In this document: piece by piece, positions 25,924 to 35,188 of the stretch
How positions within the stretch are numbered: position 1 is the stretch's first letter
Layout: each line of letters opens with the position of its first letter
NCBI RefSeq assembly: GCF_016735615.1
Contig: NZ_JAERSF010000004.1
Location: 372,001-436,000, forward strand
Reading direction: 5' to 3'
Length of the DNA stretch: 64,000 nt
Source: Flavobacterium tagetis
GTDB lineage: Bacteria; Bacteroidota; Bacteroidia; Flavobacteriales; Flavobacteriaceae
Made by a program: the position numbers and the translations under genes
The notes under the pieces: model-generated
What the model was told of the DNA's origin: nothing
Seen by the model: only the letters and a program-made list of their open reading frames with translations
Database searches by the model: none

Positions 25924-26802
25924 TTATTTTAAGCTTGTAATTTTTTCTTGAATTGTTTTTTTGAAAAGTTTTATCTCTGAACTTTGATCTTCAGTATCAT
26001 TATTGTCGATATAAACTTTAGTGGTACTTGCGCCTTGACGAAGTTCAAAATAAATTCCGCCTTGGTCTGCAGCATCTGGAGTACCATATGTTTTGGTTTG
26101 TCCTTTTAAAGCCAAAATTTCAGCAGGAACACTTTTTAACAACAAAGTATATTCTCCTCTTTTGATTGTTGGAATGTATCTATATTGTCCAAAATCGTAT
26201 TGGTTTGCAGCGACATTTAAGAATTTTAAAGTGTTGTAATCATTAATTTGATAGAATTTTTGACAATCTGAGCTTAAACATTGATTATTGAAGCTGCCAA
26301 TAACTATATTGTCTGTATTCTCATTCGTTTTGTTGAAAATCATTCCTTTTGTGGTTTTCGGAATCAGAACAAAATCATAAGGATAAGTTGGAGTCTGAGT
26401 TACATTTTCACCTGCAGCAGGAGCTTTTTCGTAATAGTTTACAACAATTTCACAATTGTTTTCTACAATAGAGCTTATTACAATTTTATAGCCAGTTGTA
26501 GGTTTGGCTCCAGCAAAAATTCCAACCAAATATTCTTTTGTGAAATCAATATTAGGATCACTTGCAACAGAACAGCTGTTAGCATGTTTTGTGAAATATT
26601 CATTCATTTTTTCTTCCGATCCAATAACAATTGCAGCCGAATTATTTTGTTGCGTTTTTTCGCTATAATTGCATGAGAACGGAAAGCCAGTAAAATTTAC
26701 TAATGTATTACCGCCACAATCTGTATAAGTATTATTTCCATCATTTAGAGAACAGGCGCTGAATCCAAAGGCTACAAATAAGCCAAGCATTATTTTTTTC
26801 AT
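25924..26802 (-). CDS. PrcB-domain lipoprotein
   Basis: This is a 292-residue lipoprotein (lipobox FSAC, Cys17). The middle part (about residues 55-150) matches the protease-complex PrcB C-terminal domain: DFTKEYLVGIFAGAKPTTGY, IVENNCEIVVNYYEKAP, and the strand-rich PYDFVLIPKTTKG. The remaining 120 residues have no family I know. PrcB partners the treponemal PrcA protease, but no protease gene is adjacent. Function is unassigned; export to the periplasm is likely. Confidence 0.65.
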   Translation of the reverse strand: MKKIMLGLFVAFGFSACSLNDGNNTYTDCGGNTLVNFTGFPFSCNYSEKTQQNNSAAIVIGSEEKMNEYFTKHANSCSVASDPNIDFTKEYLVGIFAGAKPTTGYKIVISSIVENNCEIVVNYYEKAPAAGENVTQTPTYPYDFVLIPKTTKGMIFNKTNENTDNIVIGSFNNQCLSSDCQKFYQINDYNTLKFLNVAANQYDFGQYRYIPTIKRGEYTLLLKSVPAEILALKGQTKTYGTPDAADQGGIYFELRQGASTTKVYIDNNDTEDQSSEIKLFKKTIQEKITSLK

Positions 26803-26937
26803 AATTATTTAATAGGTTTATATCTTAGTAGATTGTGGTTTCAGAAAAAGGTTGCGTTGAGGTTAACTTTTTTTTTGAAAAATAAAATGTTGGTTTAGTT
26901 TGAATTGAAAATGAATTAGTGAAATTTCTACTTTAAA

Positions 26938-26987
26938 AACTAAGTACTACGTATTATTGCGTACTTTTACGTAAAATAAACTTAGTT
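26938..26987. promoter_or_regulatory. Inverted-repeat operator-like element and -7 box directly before rmuC
   Basis: AACTAAGT (26938-26945) and ACTTAGTT (26980-26987) form an inverted repeat whose right arm touches the rmuC ATG. Between them lie two palindromes TACGTA (26948-26953 and 26968-26973) and a -7-like TACTTTTA (26962-26969). It may be an operator or an initiation-region hairpin. Confidence 0.4.
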
Positions 26988-28361
26988 ATGGTCGATTATA
27001 TACCGTTTTTGTTAGGATTTGTTGTTGCGCTTTTTGTGGGCATATACGTAGGAAGAATGCTTTCTGCATCAAAATTTCAATCGGAAAAAGCCATTTCAGA
27101 GGAGAGATTAAATGCCTTAAATGGTCAATTGCAAATGCAGAAAGAACAATATGAAAATGAAAAAAATAATTTTCAGAAACAACTGCAGTTAAATATTGCC
27201 GAAAAGGAAAACATCAGGACAGAAAAAGACAGTCTTGCGATTCAGCTTTCTAAAAAAGAAGTTGATTTTGAAAATTTATGGGAACGCCATAAAGAGCAAA
27301 AAAGCGAAATCAACGAACTTCAAGAAAAATTTACCAAAGAATTTGAAAACCTTGCCAATAAAATTTTAGAGGAAAAATCGGCAAAGTTTACCGAGCAAAA
27401 TACTGTGAACATGAAAAATATCCTGACACCTTTACAGGATAAAATTCTAGTTTTTGAACAGAAAGTTGAGCAAACCCATAAAGAGAGTATCGACTATCAT
27501 GCAGCGCTTCGTCAGCAGATTATTGGTTTGAGCGAAATGAATGCGCAAATGAGCAAAGAAACCTTAAATCTAACCAAAGCATTAAAAGGCGACAGTAAAA
27601 TGCAAGGAAATTGGGGCGAGTTGGTTCTAGAACGTGTTTTAGAAAAATCGGGATTAGAAAAAGGAAGAGAATATGAGGTGCAACAAAGTTTTACCAATAG
27701 TGAAGGAAACCGAGTTTTGCCCGATGTTGTAATTAATCTTCCTGACGGTAAAAAAATGATTGTTGACTCTAAAGTTTCCCTTTCAGCTTATGAAAAATGG
27801 GTAAACGAAGAATCAGAACTTTTAAAAATAGAATTTCTTAAAGAACATGTCATTTCTATAAAAAGACATGTCGAGCAGTTGGGAAGCAAAAACTATCACG
27901 ATTTGTACCAAATGGAAAGTCCTGATTTTGTTTTGCTTTTTATTCCGATGGAACCCGCTTTTGCCATTGCTTTAAATGAAGATCCTTCTTTGTATACTAA
28001 AGCATTTGATCGAAATATTGTAATTGTGACACCAAGTACGCTTTTGGCTACGTTAAGAACGATTGACAGTATGTGGACCAATCAAAAACAGCAGGAAAAT
28101 GCCTTAGAGATTGCAAGACAAGCCGGAGCTTTGTACGATAAATTTGAAGGTTTTGTTTCTGATTTGGTTCGAATTGGCAATAAAATAAAAGATACCAAAA
28201 CAGAATACGAAAGCGCCATGAATAAATTGGTTGACGGAAAAGGAAACCTGATTTCGAGTGTAGAAAGATTAAAAAAAATGGGAGCAAAAGCCAAAAAGTC
28301 TCTTCCGGAAAATATTATTGCGAGAGCGATCAATTCAGATGAGAATGAATTATTGAATTAG
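26988..28361 (+). CDS. rmuC: DNA recombination protein RmuC homologue
   Basis: This 457-residue protein has an N-terminal membrane helix (about 5-22, FLLGFVVALFVGIYVG), a long coiled coil (about 30-150), and the RmuC nuclease-like domain (about 190-400). The domain shows KMQGNWGELVLERVLEKSG, VLPDVVINLPDGKKMIVDSK and FVLLFIPMEPAFAIAL; its D..DSK pattern fits a PD-(D/E)xK-type fold. RmuC limits inversions at short inverted repeats in E. coli. It is followed by a thioesterase gene 81 bp away. Confidence 0.9.
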   Translation: MVDYIPFLLGFVVALFVGIYVGRMLSASKFQSEKAISEERLNALNGQLQMQKEQYENEKNNFQKQLQLNIAEKENIRTEKDSLAIQLSKKEVDFENLWERHKEQKSEINELQEKFTKEFENLANKILEEKSAKFTEQNTVNMKNILTPLQDKILVFEQKVEQTHKESIDYHAALRQQIIGLSEMNAQMSKETLNLTKALKGDSKMQGNWGELVLERVLEKSGLEKGREYEVQQSFTNSEGNRVLPDVVINLPDGKKMIVDSKVSLSAYEKWVNEESELLKIEFLKEHVISIKRHVEQLGSKNYHDLYQMESPDFVLLFIPMEPAFAIALNEDPSLYTKAFDRNIVIVTPSTLLATLRTIDSMWTNQKQQENALEIARQAGALYDKFEGFVSDLVRIGNKIKDTKTEYESAMNKLVDGKGNLISSVERLKKMGAKAKKSLPENIIARAINSDENELLN

Positions 28362-28442
28362 AAAGCAAAAAGAGGAAAGAAGCAAGACGTAAGAGAAAAG
28401 AATATAGAATACAACTAATCAAAAAATACCAAAAACAAAAAC

Positions 28443-28991
28443 ATGAGTACAGATTTTAAACCCGTTTCATCATCAAAAGTTAGTATATCAGAATTAATGT
28501 TGCCTTCGCATACCAACTTTAGCGGGAAAATTCACGGAGGATATATTTTGCTATTGTTAGACCAGATCGCATTTGCATCGGCGTCAAAATTTAGTGGAAA
28601 TTATTGCGTAACAGCTTCTGTAGATACCGTAAACTTTCTTAAACCAATTGAAGTTGGAGAATTGGTTACAATGAAGGCATCTGTAAATTATGTTGGAAGA
28701 AGTTCTATGGTTGTTGGCATTCGTGTAGAAGCAGAAAACATTCAGACAGGAGTTATTAAACATTGTAACTCGTCTTATTTTACAATGGTTGCCAAAGACA
28801 AAGAAGGAAAAAGCGTTCAGGTTCCAGGACTGATTTTATCTAATTTAGAAGAAGTACGCCGTTTTAGAAAGGCAATAAAACATATCGAAGTTCGAAAAGA
28901 AGTAGAAGAACATGAAAAATTGGCTAATATAAATTCTATTGAAGATTTGGCAAGCCTAGAAAAATATAATGTTCTTCTAGAAATTAGCTAA
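28443..28991 (+). CDS. Acyl-CoA thioesterase, hotdog fold
   Basis: This is a 182-residue YciA/BACH-type thioesterase. The hotdog core shows MLPSHTNFSGKIHGGYILLL, where the GGxxL helix start carries the acyl-CoA pocket, then CVTASVDTVNFLKPIEVGEL and GRSSMVVGIRVEAE. It hydrolyses acyl-CoA in the cytoplasm, chain length unknown. A charged 50-residue C-terminal extension follows the core. A VOC gene follows by 41 bp. Confidence 0.87.
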   Translation: MSTDFKPVSSSKVSISELMLPSHTNFSGKIHGGYILLLLDQIAFASASKFSGNYCVTASVDTVNFLKPIEVGELVTMKASVNYVGRSSMVVGIRVEAENIQTGVIKHCNSSYFTMVAKDKEGKSVQVPGLILSNLEEVRRFRKAIKHIEVRKEVEEHEKLANINSIEDLASLEKYNVLLEIS

Positions 28992-29032
28992 ATTTTCTTA
29001 TATTTATTTGATATACTTAAATATTAGAAAAT

Positions 29033-29428
29033 ATGGTCAAGTTTGGATATACAATTTTATACGTTGAAAATGTCGAAGAATCTATTGCGTTTTATGAAAA
29101 CGCCTTTGGTTTTTCGAGAAAGTTTGTCACACCAGAAGGTGATTATGGCGAATTGATTACGGGAGAAACTACACTTTCGTTTGCTTCAAAAAAATTAGCA
29201 TCAAAAAGTTTACCCGATGGCTTTATAGAAAGCAGTTTAGAAGACAAACCTTTTGCTATAGAAATTGGTTTTATAACTGAGAATGTGCCTGAAGTTTTGC
29301 AGAAAGCAACTTCTTTTGGTGCCGTTATAGTTTCAGAACCAGTAGAAAAACCTTGGGGACAGATCGTGGCTTACGCAAGAGATTTGAATGGGTTTTTAAT
29401 TGAAATTTGTACAGAAGTAAAAATGTAA
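29033..29428 (+). CDS. VOC-family (glyoxalase/bleomycin resistance-like) protein
   Basis: This 131-residue vicinal-oxygen-chelate protein has two beta-alpha-beta-beta-beta modules. The N-terminal one is GYTILYVENVEESIAFYENA with FSRKFVTPEGDYGEL; the C-terminal one is FAIEIGFITENVPEVL and EKPWGQIVAYARDLNGFLIE, ending in a typical metal-ligand Glu. The reaction is unknown. It is probably co-transcribed with the thioesterase. Confidence 0.82.
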   Translation: MVKFGYTILYVENVEESIAFYENAFGFSRKFVTPEGDYGELITGETTLSFASKKLASKSLPDGFIESSLEDKPFAIEIGFITENVPEVLQKATSFGAVIVSEPVEKPWGQIVAYARDLNGFLIEICTEVKM

Positions 29429-29439
29429 TTTTGAGAGCA

Positions 29440-29480
29440 TTTCACATTATACAATTCACATTTCACATTCAAAAATATTC
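29440..29480. repeat. TTTCACAT-word intergenic repeat
   Basis: The spacer after the VOC gene holds three or four copies of the word TTCACAT, separated by short A/T stretches. It is one of several unrelated word repeats confined to gaps in this window. Confidence 0.4.
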
Positions 29481-29669
29481 ACAAATATTTAGCATAAGTT
29501 CCAAAACTTTGCAAGCAAAAATTCCGTAACTTTAAGTGTAATTATTGGGTTACGGAATTTTTTCACTGAGTATTGCCGTTCATTTTTTTCAGATTAATCA
29601 GAATCTGATTTTTTATTTTCTCTTAATCAGAATAAATTGAATGACATAATTGTTTAAATGTAGACGATT

Positions 29670-30236
29670 ATGAAAACAACTACCTTACTATTCTTATTTT
29701 TTACCGCCTTTTCTGTCATTGCCCAAGACAAGTTTTTTACTAATACGGGAACAATAAACTTTGAAGCTTCTGTTCCGATGTTTGAAGAAGTGAAAGCAGT
29801 AAATAGACAAGTTGCCATACTTTTAGAACCTAAAACAAGTACTTTTATCTGTACTGTTATTGTCAAAGATTTTCGCTTTAAATTGGACTTGATGGAAGAG
29901 CATTTCAATGAAAATTACATGCAGAGCAATCGTTATCCTAAAGCCGTATTTAAAGGAAAAATCGAGAAATTTGATTTGAAAGATATTAATGAGGTTGAAA
30001 AACAATATCAGATAAAAGGAAAACTTAATTTGCGTGGAAAATCGAAAGAAATTATTGTAAATGCTTTAATTAAAAGAGTGCCAGAAGGCATTCAGGTTAT
30101 TTCAGATTTTCCAATTTTGGTATCTGATTTTAATATCCATATTCCAAGTTCTATAGCGTCAAAAATAGCTACAACAGCGAATACAGAATTGACGGGAATT
30201 ATTCGCAGTGATGAGACAATGCTGACTTTAAAATAA
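29670..30236 (+). CDS. YceI-family lipid-binding secreted protein
   Basis: This 188-residue protein has a signal peptide (about 1-18, SVIAQ) and a YceI-type lipocalin-like barrel. The strand pattern includes GTINFEASVPMFEEVKAVN, FKLDLMEEHFNENYMQS, RYPKAVFKGKIEKFD and GKLNLRGKSKEI. YceI proteins bind isoprenoid or amphipathic ligands in the periplasm. It is convergent with the TIGR01777 gene, only 3 bp away. Confidence 0.85.
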   Translation: MKTTTLLFLFFTAFSVIAQDKFFTNTGTINFEASVPMFEEVKAVNRQVAILLEPKTSTFICTVIVKDFRFKLDLMEEHFNENYMQSNRYPKAVFKGKIEKFDLKDINEVEKQYQIKGKLNLRGKSKEIIVNALIKRVPEGIQVISDFPILVSDFNIHIPSSIASKIATTANTELTGIIRSDETMLTLK

Positions 30237-30239
30237 GAG

Positions 30240-31151
30240 TTACTTTATACAATTGATAAGCGTTTTCTCTAAATCGGTAAATTGAAACTCAAACCCTGTT
30301 TTCTGAATTTTCTCCGAGGAAACACGTTGCCCAGTTAAAACCGCTATGCTCATTTGCCCTAGTAAAATCTTTAAAACAAAAGGCGGAACTTTTGGCAACC
30401 ATATACTATAATCGTACAATTTGGCTAGAGTTTTAGAAAAACGGGCATTTGTAGTATTATCCGTTATACAAGCATTGTAGACACCTTCTAGTTTTGTGTC
30501 TTCAATGCTTTTTAAATAAATCTGGCATAAATCTTCAATATGAATCCAAGGGAGATATTGCTTGCCAGAACCTAAAACAGCACCAAAACCAGACTTAAAT
30601 GTGGGAATCATTTTTTTTAGAAAACCTTCGTTTTTGCCTAAAACGATACCAGTTCTAATTTTAACTGTTCGAATGTCTAAAGAACCTATTTTATCTGCAG
30701 CACTTTCCCACTTCTGACACGTAATTCCAAGAAAATCATCGGCTGGAGGTGTGTTTTCAGTACATATTTTATGACTTGTAATAGCGCCATAAATTCCGAT
30801 GCCTGAAGCAGAAACAAATGTCTCTAGTTTTTTATTATTCATTTCTAAAACGGAATAAATCATTTCTACCGGTCTTACGCGACTTTCGATAATGGCTTTT
30901 TTACGTCTTTTGGTCCATCTTTTTTCGACGATACCTTCTCCTGCAAGATGAATGATGTAATCGGCATTTAGAATTGCATTTTTATCAATGTAGTTTTTCT
31001 TTATATCCCATTTATAATAAGTAACTCTAGCAGTGTTTTCTCGATTAGAGCGACTCAAAATTGACACAGAATAACCTGCTTCGATCAGAACATCTGTCAA
31101 ATATTTTCCAACGAAACCAGTTCCGCCTGTTAATAGAACATTTTGAGCCAT
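30240..31151 (-). CDS. TIGR01777-family NAD(P)-dependent epimerase/oxidoreductase
   Basis: This 303-residue extended SDR has the cofactor motif LTGGTGFVGKYL (residues 7-18), IIHLAGEGIVEKRWTKRRKK near 67, SASGIGIYGA near 113 and RTGIVLGKNEGFLKKMIPTF near 166. The C-terminal region VPPFVLKILLGQM belongs to the TIGR01777/SDR39U family. Its substrate is unknown. The family often sits beside photolyase and carotenoid genes in other bacteria; such genes lie 2-8 kb away here. It is divergent from the TetR-like gene. Confidence 0.85.
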   Translation of the reverse strand: MAQNVLLTGGTGFVGKYLTDVLIEAGYSVSILSRSNRENTARVTYYKWDIKKNYIDKNAILNADYIIHLAGEGIVEKRWTKRRKKAIIESRVRPVEMIYSVLEMNNKKLETFVSASGIGIYGAITSHKICTENTPPADDFLGITCQKWESAADKIGSLDIRTVKIRTGIVLGKNEGFLKKMIPTFKSGFGAVLGSGKQYLPWIHIEDLCQIYLKSIEDTKLEGVYNACITDNTTNARFSKTLAKLYDYSIWLPKVPPFVLKILLGQMSIAVLTGQRVSSEKIQKTGFEFQFTDLEKTLINCIK

Positions 31152-31196
31152 AATAGTTTATAATATATTTAACACTGTATAGCGTTTAAGCAATAG

Positions 31197-31225
31197 TAAA
31201 GGTACTTAAACAATGTTTACCTTTA
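31197..31225. promoter_or_regulatory. Divergent -7 boxes between TIGR01777 and TetR-like genes
   Basis: TACCTTTA at 31218-31225 points right, and its mirror on the minus strand at 31197-31204 points left. They form an inverted repeat like the one at 12453-12491. Both match TAnnTTTG in 7 of 8 positions. Confidence 0.35.
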
Positions 31226-31249
31226 TGGCAAATTCTAAATTTTAATCAA

Positions 31250-31909
31250 ATGGCGACTAAAAAAAAGGTAATTACCAAAGATGATATCGTTTCAAAATAT
31301 ATGGATGAAGTTCTAGAAAAAGGTCAAAAACCAAAATCTGTTTATCATTTTGCGAAAGAAAATGATTTTACAGAAGCTGAGTTTTATGCTTTCTTCGGAA
31401 CATTAGAAGGTTTAGAAAAAGAAATATTCCGACTGTTTTTTGAAAACACAGTTAATCTTCTTCACAAAAACGAAGAATATCAGGGATATGATATGAAGAA
31501 CAAAATGCTGAGTTTTTATTTTACTTTCTTCGAAATCTTGACTGCCAATAGAAGTTATGTTTTACAATCGCTTAAAATTGACAGAAATCCGATTAAAAAT
31601 TTGGTTCAGTTAACGACACTTCGAAATAGTTTTAAAGAATATGTTTCTGAAATCCTGACAGATGATTATAGATTAGAACAGGAAAGATTTCAAAAATTTC
31701 AAGAAAAAGCTATTCAAGAATCTTCTTGGTTGCAATTAATGCTAACCATTAAATTCTGGATGGAAGATGAATCTCCTGCTTTTGAGAAAACAGATATTTT
31801 TATTGAAAAATCAGTAAATGCTTCATTCGAATTGATGAATGTCGCACCAATGAATCATCTGATAGATTTTGGAAAATTTTTGTTCAAAGAAAAAGTATAC
31901 AGCAGATAA
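31250..31909 (+). CDS. TetR-type regulator-like protein
   Basis: This 219-residue all-helical protein has an N-terminal helix-turn-helix-like region (residues 10-55, KPKSVYHFAKENDFTEAEFY, where the YxFF motif follows as YAFFGTLEGLEKEIF). A TetR-like ligand-binding C-terminal domain follows. The DNA-binding part is divergent from classical TetR. It overlaps the UbiB/AarF kinase gene by one base at the TAATG junction, so the two are translationally coupled and likely work together. Confidence 0.68.
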   Translation: MATKKKVITKDDIVSKYMDEVLEKGQKPKSVYHFAKENDFTEAEFYAFFGTLEGLEKEIFRLFFENTVNLLHKNEEYQGYDMKNKMLSFYFTFFEILTANRSYVLQSLKIDRNPIKNLVQLTTLRNSFKEYVSEILTDDYRLEQERFQKFQEKAIQESSWLQLMLTIKFWMEDESPAFEKTDIFIEKSVNASFELMNVAPMNHLIDFGKFLFKEKVYSR

Positions 31910-33213
31910 TGAAAACAATAGACTATATCCCAACTTCTAAAATTGAAAGGGCGGGAAAATTGGTTCAAACTGGTGCTAAAATTGGCGTAAACTATGTAAA
32001 ACATTATGCCGAAAAAATGGTAAACCCAGATTTAACCCGTGATAAACTAAACGAGAACAATGCTGAAGATATTTACGACGGACTAAAAAGCTTAAAAGGT
32101 AGTGCCTTAAAAGTGGCTCAAATGCTGAGTATGGACAAGAATTTTCTGCCTCAAGCTTATGTTGAGAAATTTTCTTTGTCACAGTTTTCTGTTCCGCCGC
32201 TTTCTGCTCCATTAGTTTTAAAAACTTTCAAAAGTAATTTTGGAAAAACACCATATGAGATTTTTGACGAATTCAATCCAAATTCTGTAAATGCGGCTAG
32301 CATTGGTCAGGTGCACTTGGCAAAGAAAGGCGATAAAAAACTGGCGGTAAAAATTCAATATCCAGGAGTTGCCAATAGCATTTCGTCAGATTTGGCTTTG
32401 GTTAAGCCTATTGCGATAAGAATGTTTAATCTGCAGGGAAAAGATTCTGATAAATATTTCAAAGAAGTTGAAGATAAACTGATAGAAGAAACAAACTATT
32501 TGTTAGAATTAAAACAAAGTCAGGAAGTTGTTGATGCTTGCAGTAAAATTGAAAATATCAATTTCCCAAATTACTATCCTGAGTTTTCATCAGAGAAAAT
32601 CATAACAATGGATTGGATGACGGGAATTCATCTTTCTGAATTTACAGCCATAAATAAAGATCAAGAAGCGGGTGATAAATTGGGTCAGGCACTTTGGGAC
32701 TTTTATATGTATCAAATTCATGTTTTAAGGAAAGTACACGCAGATCCACATCCAGGCAATTTTTTGGTTGATAACCAAAACCAATTGATCGCTCTAGATT
32801 TTGGCTGTATGAAACAAATTCCAAATGATTTCTATACTCCATATTTTGAGTTGATCAATAAAAATGTGATTACTGATGAAAAGCTTTTCAACCAGAAATT
32901 ATTCGAATTAGAAATTCTTCGTCAAGATGATACGCCAGAAGAAATAGAATATTTCACCGAAATGTTTCATGATTTGCTCTCGCTTTTTACAAAACCTTTT
33001 CAAAACGAAACTTTCGATTTTGCCGATGAAGAATTTTTCAATGCAATCGCACAATTAGGAAAACGATTCTCAGAAGATACCAACTTGAAAAAAATGAACG
33101 GTAATCGAGGATCTAAACATTTTATTTACATGAACCGTACTTTCTTTGGTTTGTACAATTTAATGTTTGATTTGAAAGCGAAAATTGTCGTTGATAATTA
33201 TCTGAAATACTAA
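31909..33213 (+). CDS. UbiB/AarF/ABC1-family atypical kinase-like protein
   Basis: This 434-residue protein belongs to the ABC1/ADCK/UbiB group. The N-terminal signature is LKGSALKVAQMLSMD (the usual KxGQ motif reads KVAQ here). The nucleotide-binding part is NAASIGQVHLAKKGDKKLAVKIQYPGV in two parts near residue 125. The catalytic loop is HADPHPGNFLVD, with metal-binding DFG in IALDFGCMK. UbiB members extract or handle isoprenoid lipids such as quinones. Target is unknown; proximity to carotenoid genes is suggestive. Confidence 0.83.
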   Translation: MKTIDYIPTSKIERAGKLVQTGAKIGVNYVKHYAEKMVNPDLTRDKLNENNAEDIYDGLKSLKGSALKVAQMLSMDKNFLPQAYVEKFSLSQFSVPPLSAPLVLKTFKSNFGKTPYEIFDEFNPNSVNAASIGQVHLAKKGDKKLAVKIQYPGVANSISSDLALVKPIAIRMFNLQGKDSDKYFKEVEDKLIEETNYLLELKQSQEVVDACSKIENINFPNYYPEFSSEKIITMDWMTGIHLSEFTAINKDQEAGDKLGQALWDFYMYQIHVLRKVHADPHPGNFLVDNQNQLIALDFGCMKQIPNDFYTPYFELINKNVITDEKLFNQKLFELEILRQDDTPEEIEYFTEMFHDLLSLFTKPFQNETFDFADEEFFNAIAQLGKRFSEDTNLKKMNGNRGSKHFIYMNRTFFGLYNLMFDLKAKIVVDNYLKY

Positions 33214-33233
33214 TTTCAAAATTTTTAATATTT

Positions 33234-33277
33234 AAATTCCAAATTCCAATTGAATCAGACATTGGAATTTGGAATTT
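33234..33277. repeat. 17-bp perfect inverted repeat of the TTCCAAA/TTTGGAA family
   Basis: Arms 33234-33250 and 33261-33277 are built from the word AAATTCC, with a 10-nt loop. It separates convergent ubiB-like and photolyase genes, so it may serve as a bidirectional terminator. The core matches 11387-11432. Confidence 0.78.
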
Positions 33278-33293
33278 TTTAAAATAGGGTATT

Positions 33294-34589
33294 TTATTTA
33301 ATGATTCCCTTCTTATAAGTAGCAATCGCTCGATCTCTCGCAAAAGCATGATCAACCATCGGTTCGTTATAGCCTAAATCAAATTCAGGAATCCATTTAC
33401 GGATGTATTCTCCTTTTGGGTCAAACTTTTTTTGCTGGATTTCAGGATTAAAAACTCTGAAATAAGGTGCAGCATCGCATCCTGTTCCTGCCGCCCATTG
33501 CCAGTTTCCTACGTTTGAAGCTAATTCAAAATCTAAAAGTTTTTCTGCAAAATAAGCTTCGCCCCATTGCCAATTGATAAGTAAATGCTTGCATAAAAAA
33601 CTCGCCACAACCATACGCACGCGATTGTGCATATATCCGGTTTCGTTTAACTGTCTCATTCCCGCATCAACCATAGGATATCCTGTTGTTCCAGCACACC
33701 AACGTTTGAAATCCTCTTCGTTATTTCGCCATTGAATTCCGTCATAATTAGATTTGAAATTATGATTGACACAATTCGAGAAACTAAACAGAATCTGAAT
33801 AAAGAATTCTCTCCATATTAATTCGCTTAAAAAAGTCTGATTTTTTCGGTTTGCCCAATTTACCAATTTTCGAATGCTTACCGTCCCGAAACGTAAATGT
33901 GGAGAAAGATAAGAAGTGCTGTCTAAAGCAGGAAAATCTCTGGTTTCTTTATAATTGGCAATTTGTGTTAAGTTATGCGGAAGAACTTTTATAGAACTTC
34001 TTTCGAAACCTATTTCAGCTAAATCTGGAAACTTGAATTTATTTTTAGCAAAATTAGATTGATGTGAAGTAGAATCATGTTCTGCGGCAGAACCTAAAAA
34101 ATTATACTTTTCTAGCCATTTGTTTTTATATGGAGTGTAAACCGTATATGGCAGTCCATCAGCTTTTGTGATTTCTTTTTCTTCAAAAATGACATGGTCT
34201 TTATAAAAGAAAGTTTCAATGTTGTTTTCTTTTAATAAAGCAGTTATTGCCGTATCGCGTTTGATTGCAAAAGGTTCGTAATCTTTATTAAAGAAAACCG
34301 ATTGAATATCAAATTCTTCAATAAGCGATTTCCAAACGTCTGTAGTTTTTCCTTTTTTAATCAAGATAGAAGAATCAAGTTTATTCAATTCTGAGTTTAT
34401 CTTTTCTAATGAATCGTAAATGAAAGTTACTCTGGCGTCGTTTTTTGGAAGATGTTCTAAAATTTCATAATCAAAAATAAAAAGAGGTACGACAGGAAAA
34501 TCTGATTGCAAAGCATGAAATAATCCTGTATTGTCTTCTAAACGCAAATCACGTCTAAACCAGAATAAAGTAACTTTTTGTTTTGTCAT
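33294..34589 (-). CDS. phrB: Deoxyribodipyrimidine photolyase / cryptochrome family
   Basis: This 431-residue photolyase uses FAD and blue light to split cyclobutane pyrimidine dimers. The N-terminal antenna domain begins LFWFRRDLRLEDNTGLFHAL. The C-terminal FAD domain shows SYLSPHLRFGTVSIR, LIWREFFIQILFSF, FKRWCAGTTGYPMVDAGMRQ, GYMHNRVRMVVASFL and WQWAAGTGCDAAPYFRVFNP. The last includes the aspartate in the place typical for CPD photolyases. It lies next to SRPBCC and carotenoid genes, consistent with light-induced expression. Confidence 0.92.
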   Translation of the reverse strand: MTKQKVTLFWFRRDLRLEDNTGLFHALQSDFPVVPLFIFDYEILEHLPKNDARVTFIYDSLEKINSELNKLDSSILIKKGKTTDVWKSLIEEFDIQSVFFNKDYEPFAIKRDTAITALLKENNIETFFYKDHVIFEEKEITKADGLPYTVYTPYKNKWLEKYNFLGSAAEHDSTSHQSNFAKNKFKFPDLAEIGFERSSIKVLPHNLTQIANYKETRDFPALDSTSYLSPHLRFGTVSIRKLVNWANRKNQTFLSELIWREFFIQILFSFSNCVNHNFKSNYDGIQWRNNEEDFKRWCAGTTGYPMVDAGMRQLNETGYMHNRVRMVVASFLCKHLLINWQWGEAYFAEKLLDFELASNVGNWQWAAGTGCDAAPYFRVFNPEIQQKKFDPKGEYIRKWIPEFDLGYNEPMVDHAFARDRAIATYKKGIIK

Positions 34590-34678
34590 TGGTTTGTCTT
34601 ATATAAAGTAATTTTAAAGAGCCTTTGCAAATAAAAAATTGCGGCTTAGCGTCTTCGCGAGATTCAAAAATCTGTGGC

Positions 34679-35146
34679 TTATTTTTTAGAATTGAATAAT
34701 TCTTCGATTTTATTAAATCTATAATCGAAAATACTTTTAAGTTTGTTTTTTACGACTAATCTATTCATGATTCGACCTAAGATTCCGAATGGGAGAGCGT
34801 AATGGACAATATCTGTCATTTTGGTTCCTCCGTCTGGTGTCGGTTCAAAGAAATGTTTGTGATGCCAAATTTTATAAGGCCCGAATTGCTGAATGTCTAC
34901 AAAATACTCATTTTCTTTACAAGCCGTAATTTCGGTTACCCAAGAGACTTTGATTCCTAAAAGAGGTTTTAAGGTGTAGGTAATGATTTGTCCTTGATAC
35001 ATGCGCTTGCCATCGTAATCCTGAATTTGGAAATTCATATTATCGAGCGTAATGGTCTGCAAATTTTTTGGACTTGAGAAAAAATCCCAGCAATCTTCTA
35101 CACTTGCATTGATATGTTGTACGGTAACTATTTTGTATAATTTCAT
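34679..35146 (-). CDS. SRPBCC-family ligand-binding protein
   Basis: This 155-residue START/Bet v1-like protein opens with the pattern INASVEDCWDFFSSPKNLQ and closes with a long helix (NRLVVKNKLKSIFDYRF). The middle strands include YTLKPLLGIKVSWVTEITA and HKHFFEPTPDGGTKMTDIVH. Such proteins hold lipophilic ligands, and this subtype is frequent in photolyase/epimerase/carotenoid neighbourhoods. It lies between phrB and crtZ, separated from crtZ by 42 bp. Confidence 0.82.
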   Translation of the reverse strand: MKLYKIVTVQHINASVEDCWDFFSSPKNLQTITLDNMNFQIQDYDGKRMYQGQIITYTLKPLLGIKVSWVTEITACKENEYFVDIQQFGPYKIWHHKHFFEPTPDGGTKMTDIVHYALPFGILGRIMNRLVVKNKLKSIFDYRFNKIEELFNSKK

Positions 35147-35188
35147 AATGACAATCTTTCTTTGAACTACTCAAATGCCCAAATAATG

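Noticed and set aside
26281..26676. 131-codon plus-strand frame
   Set aside because: Antisense to the PrcB-domain lipoprotein, with no family features.
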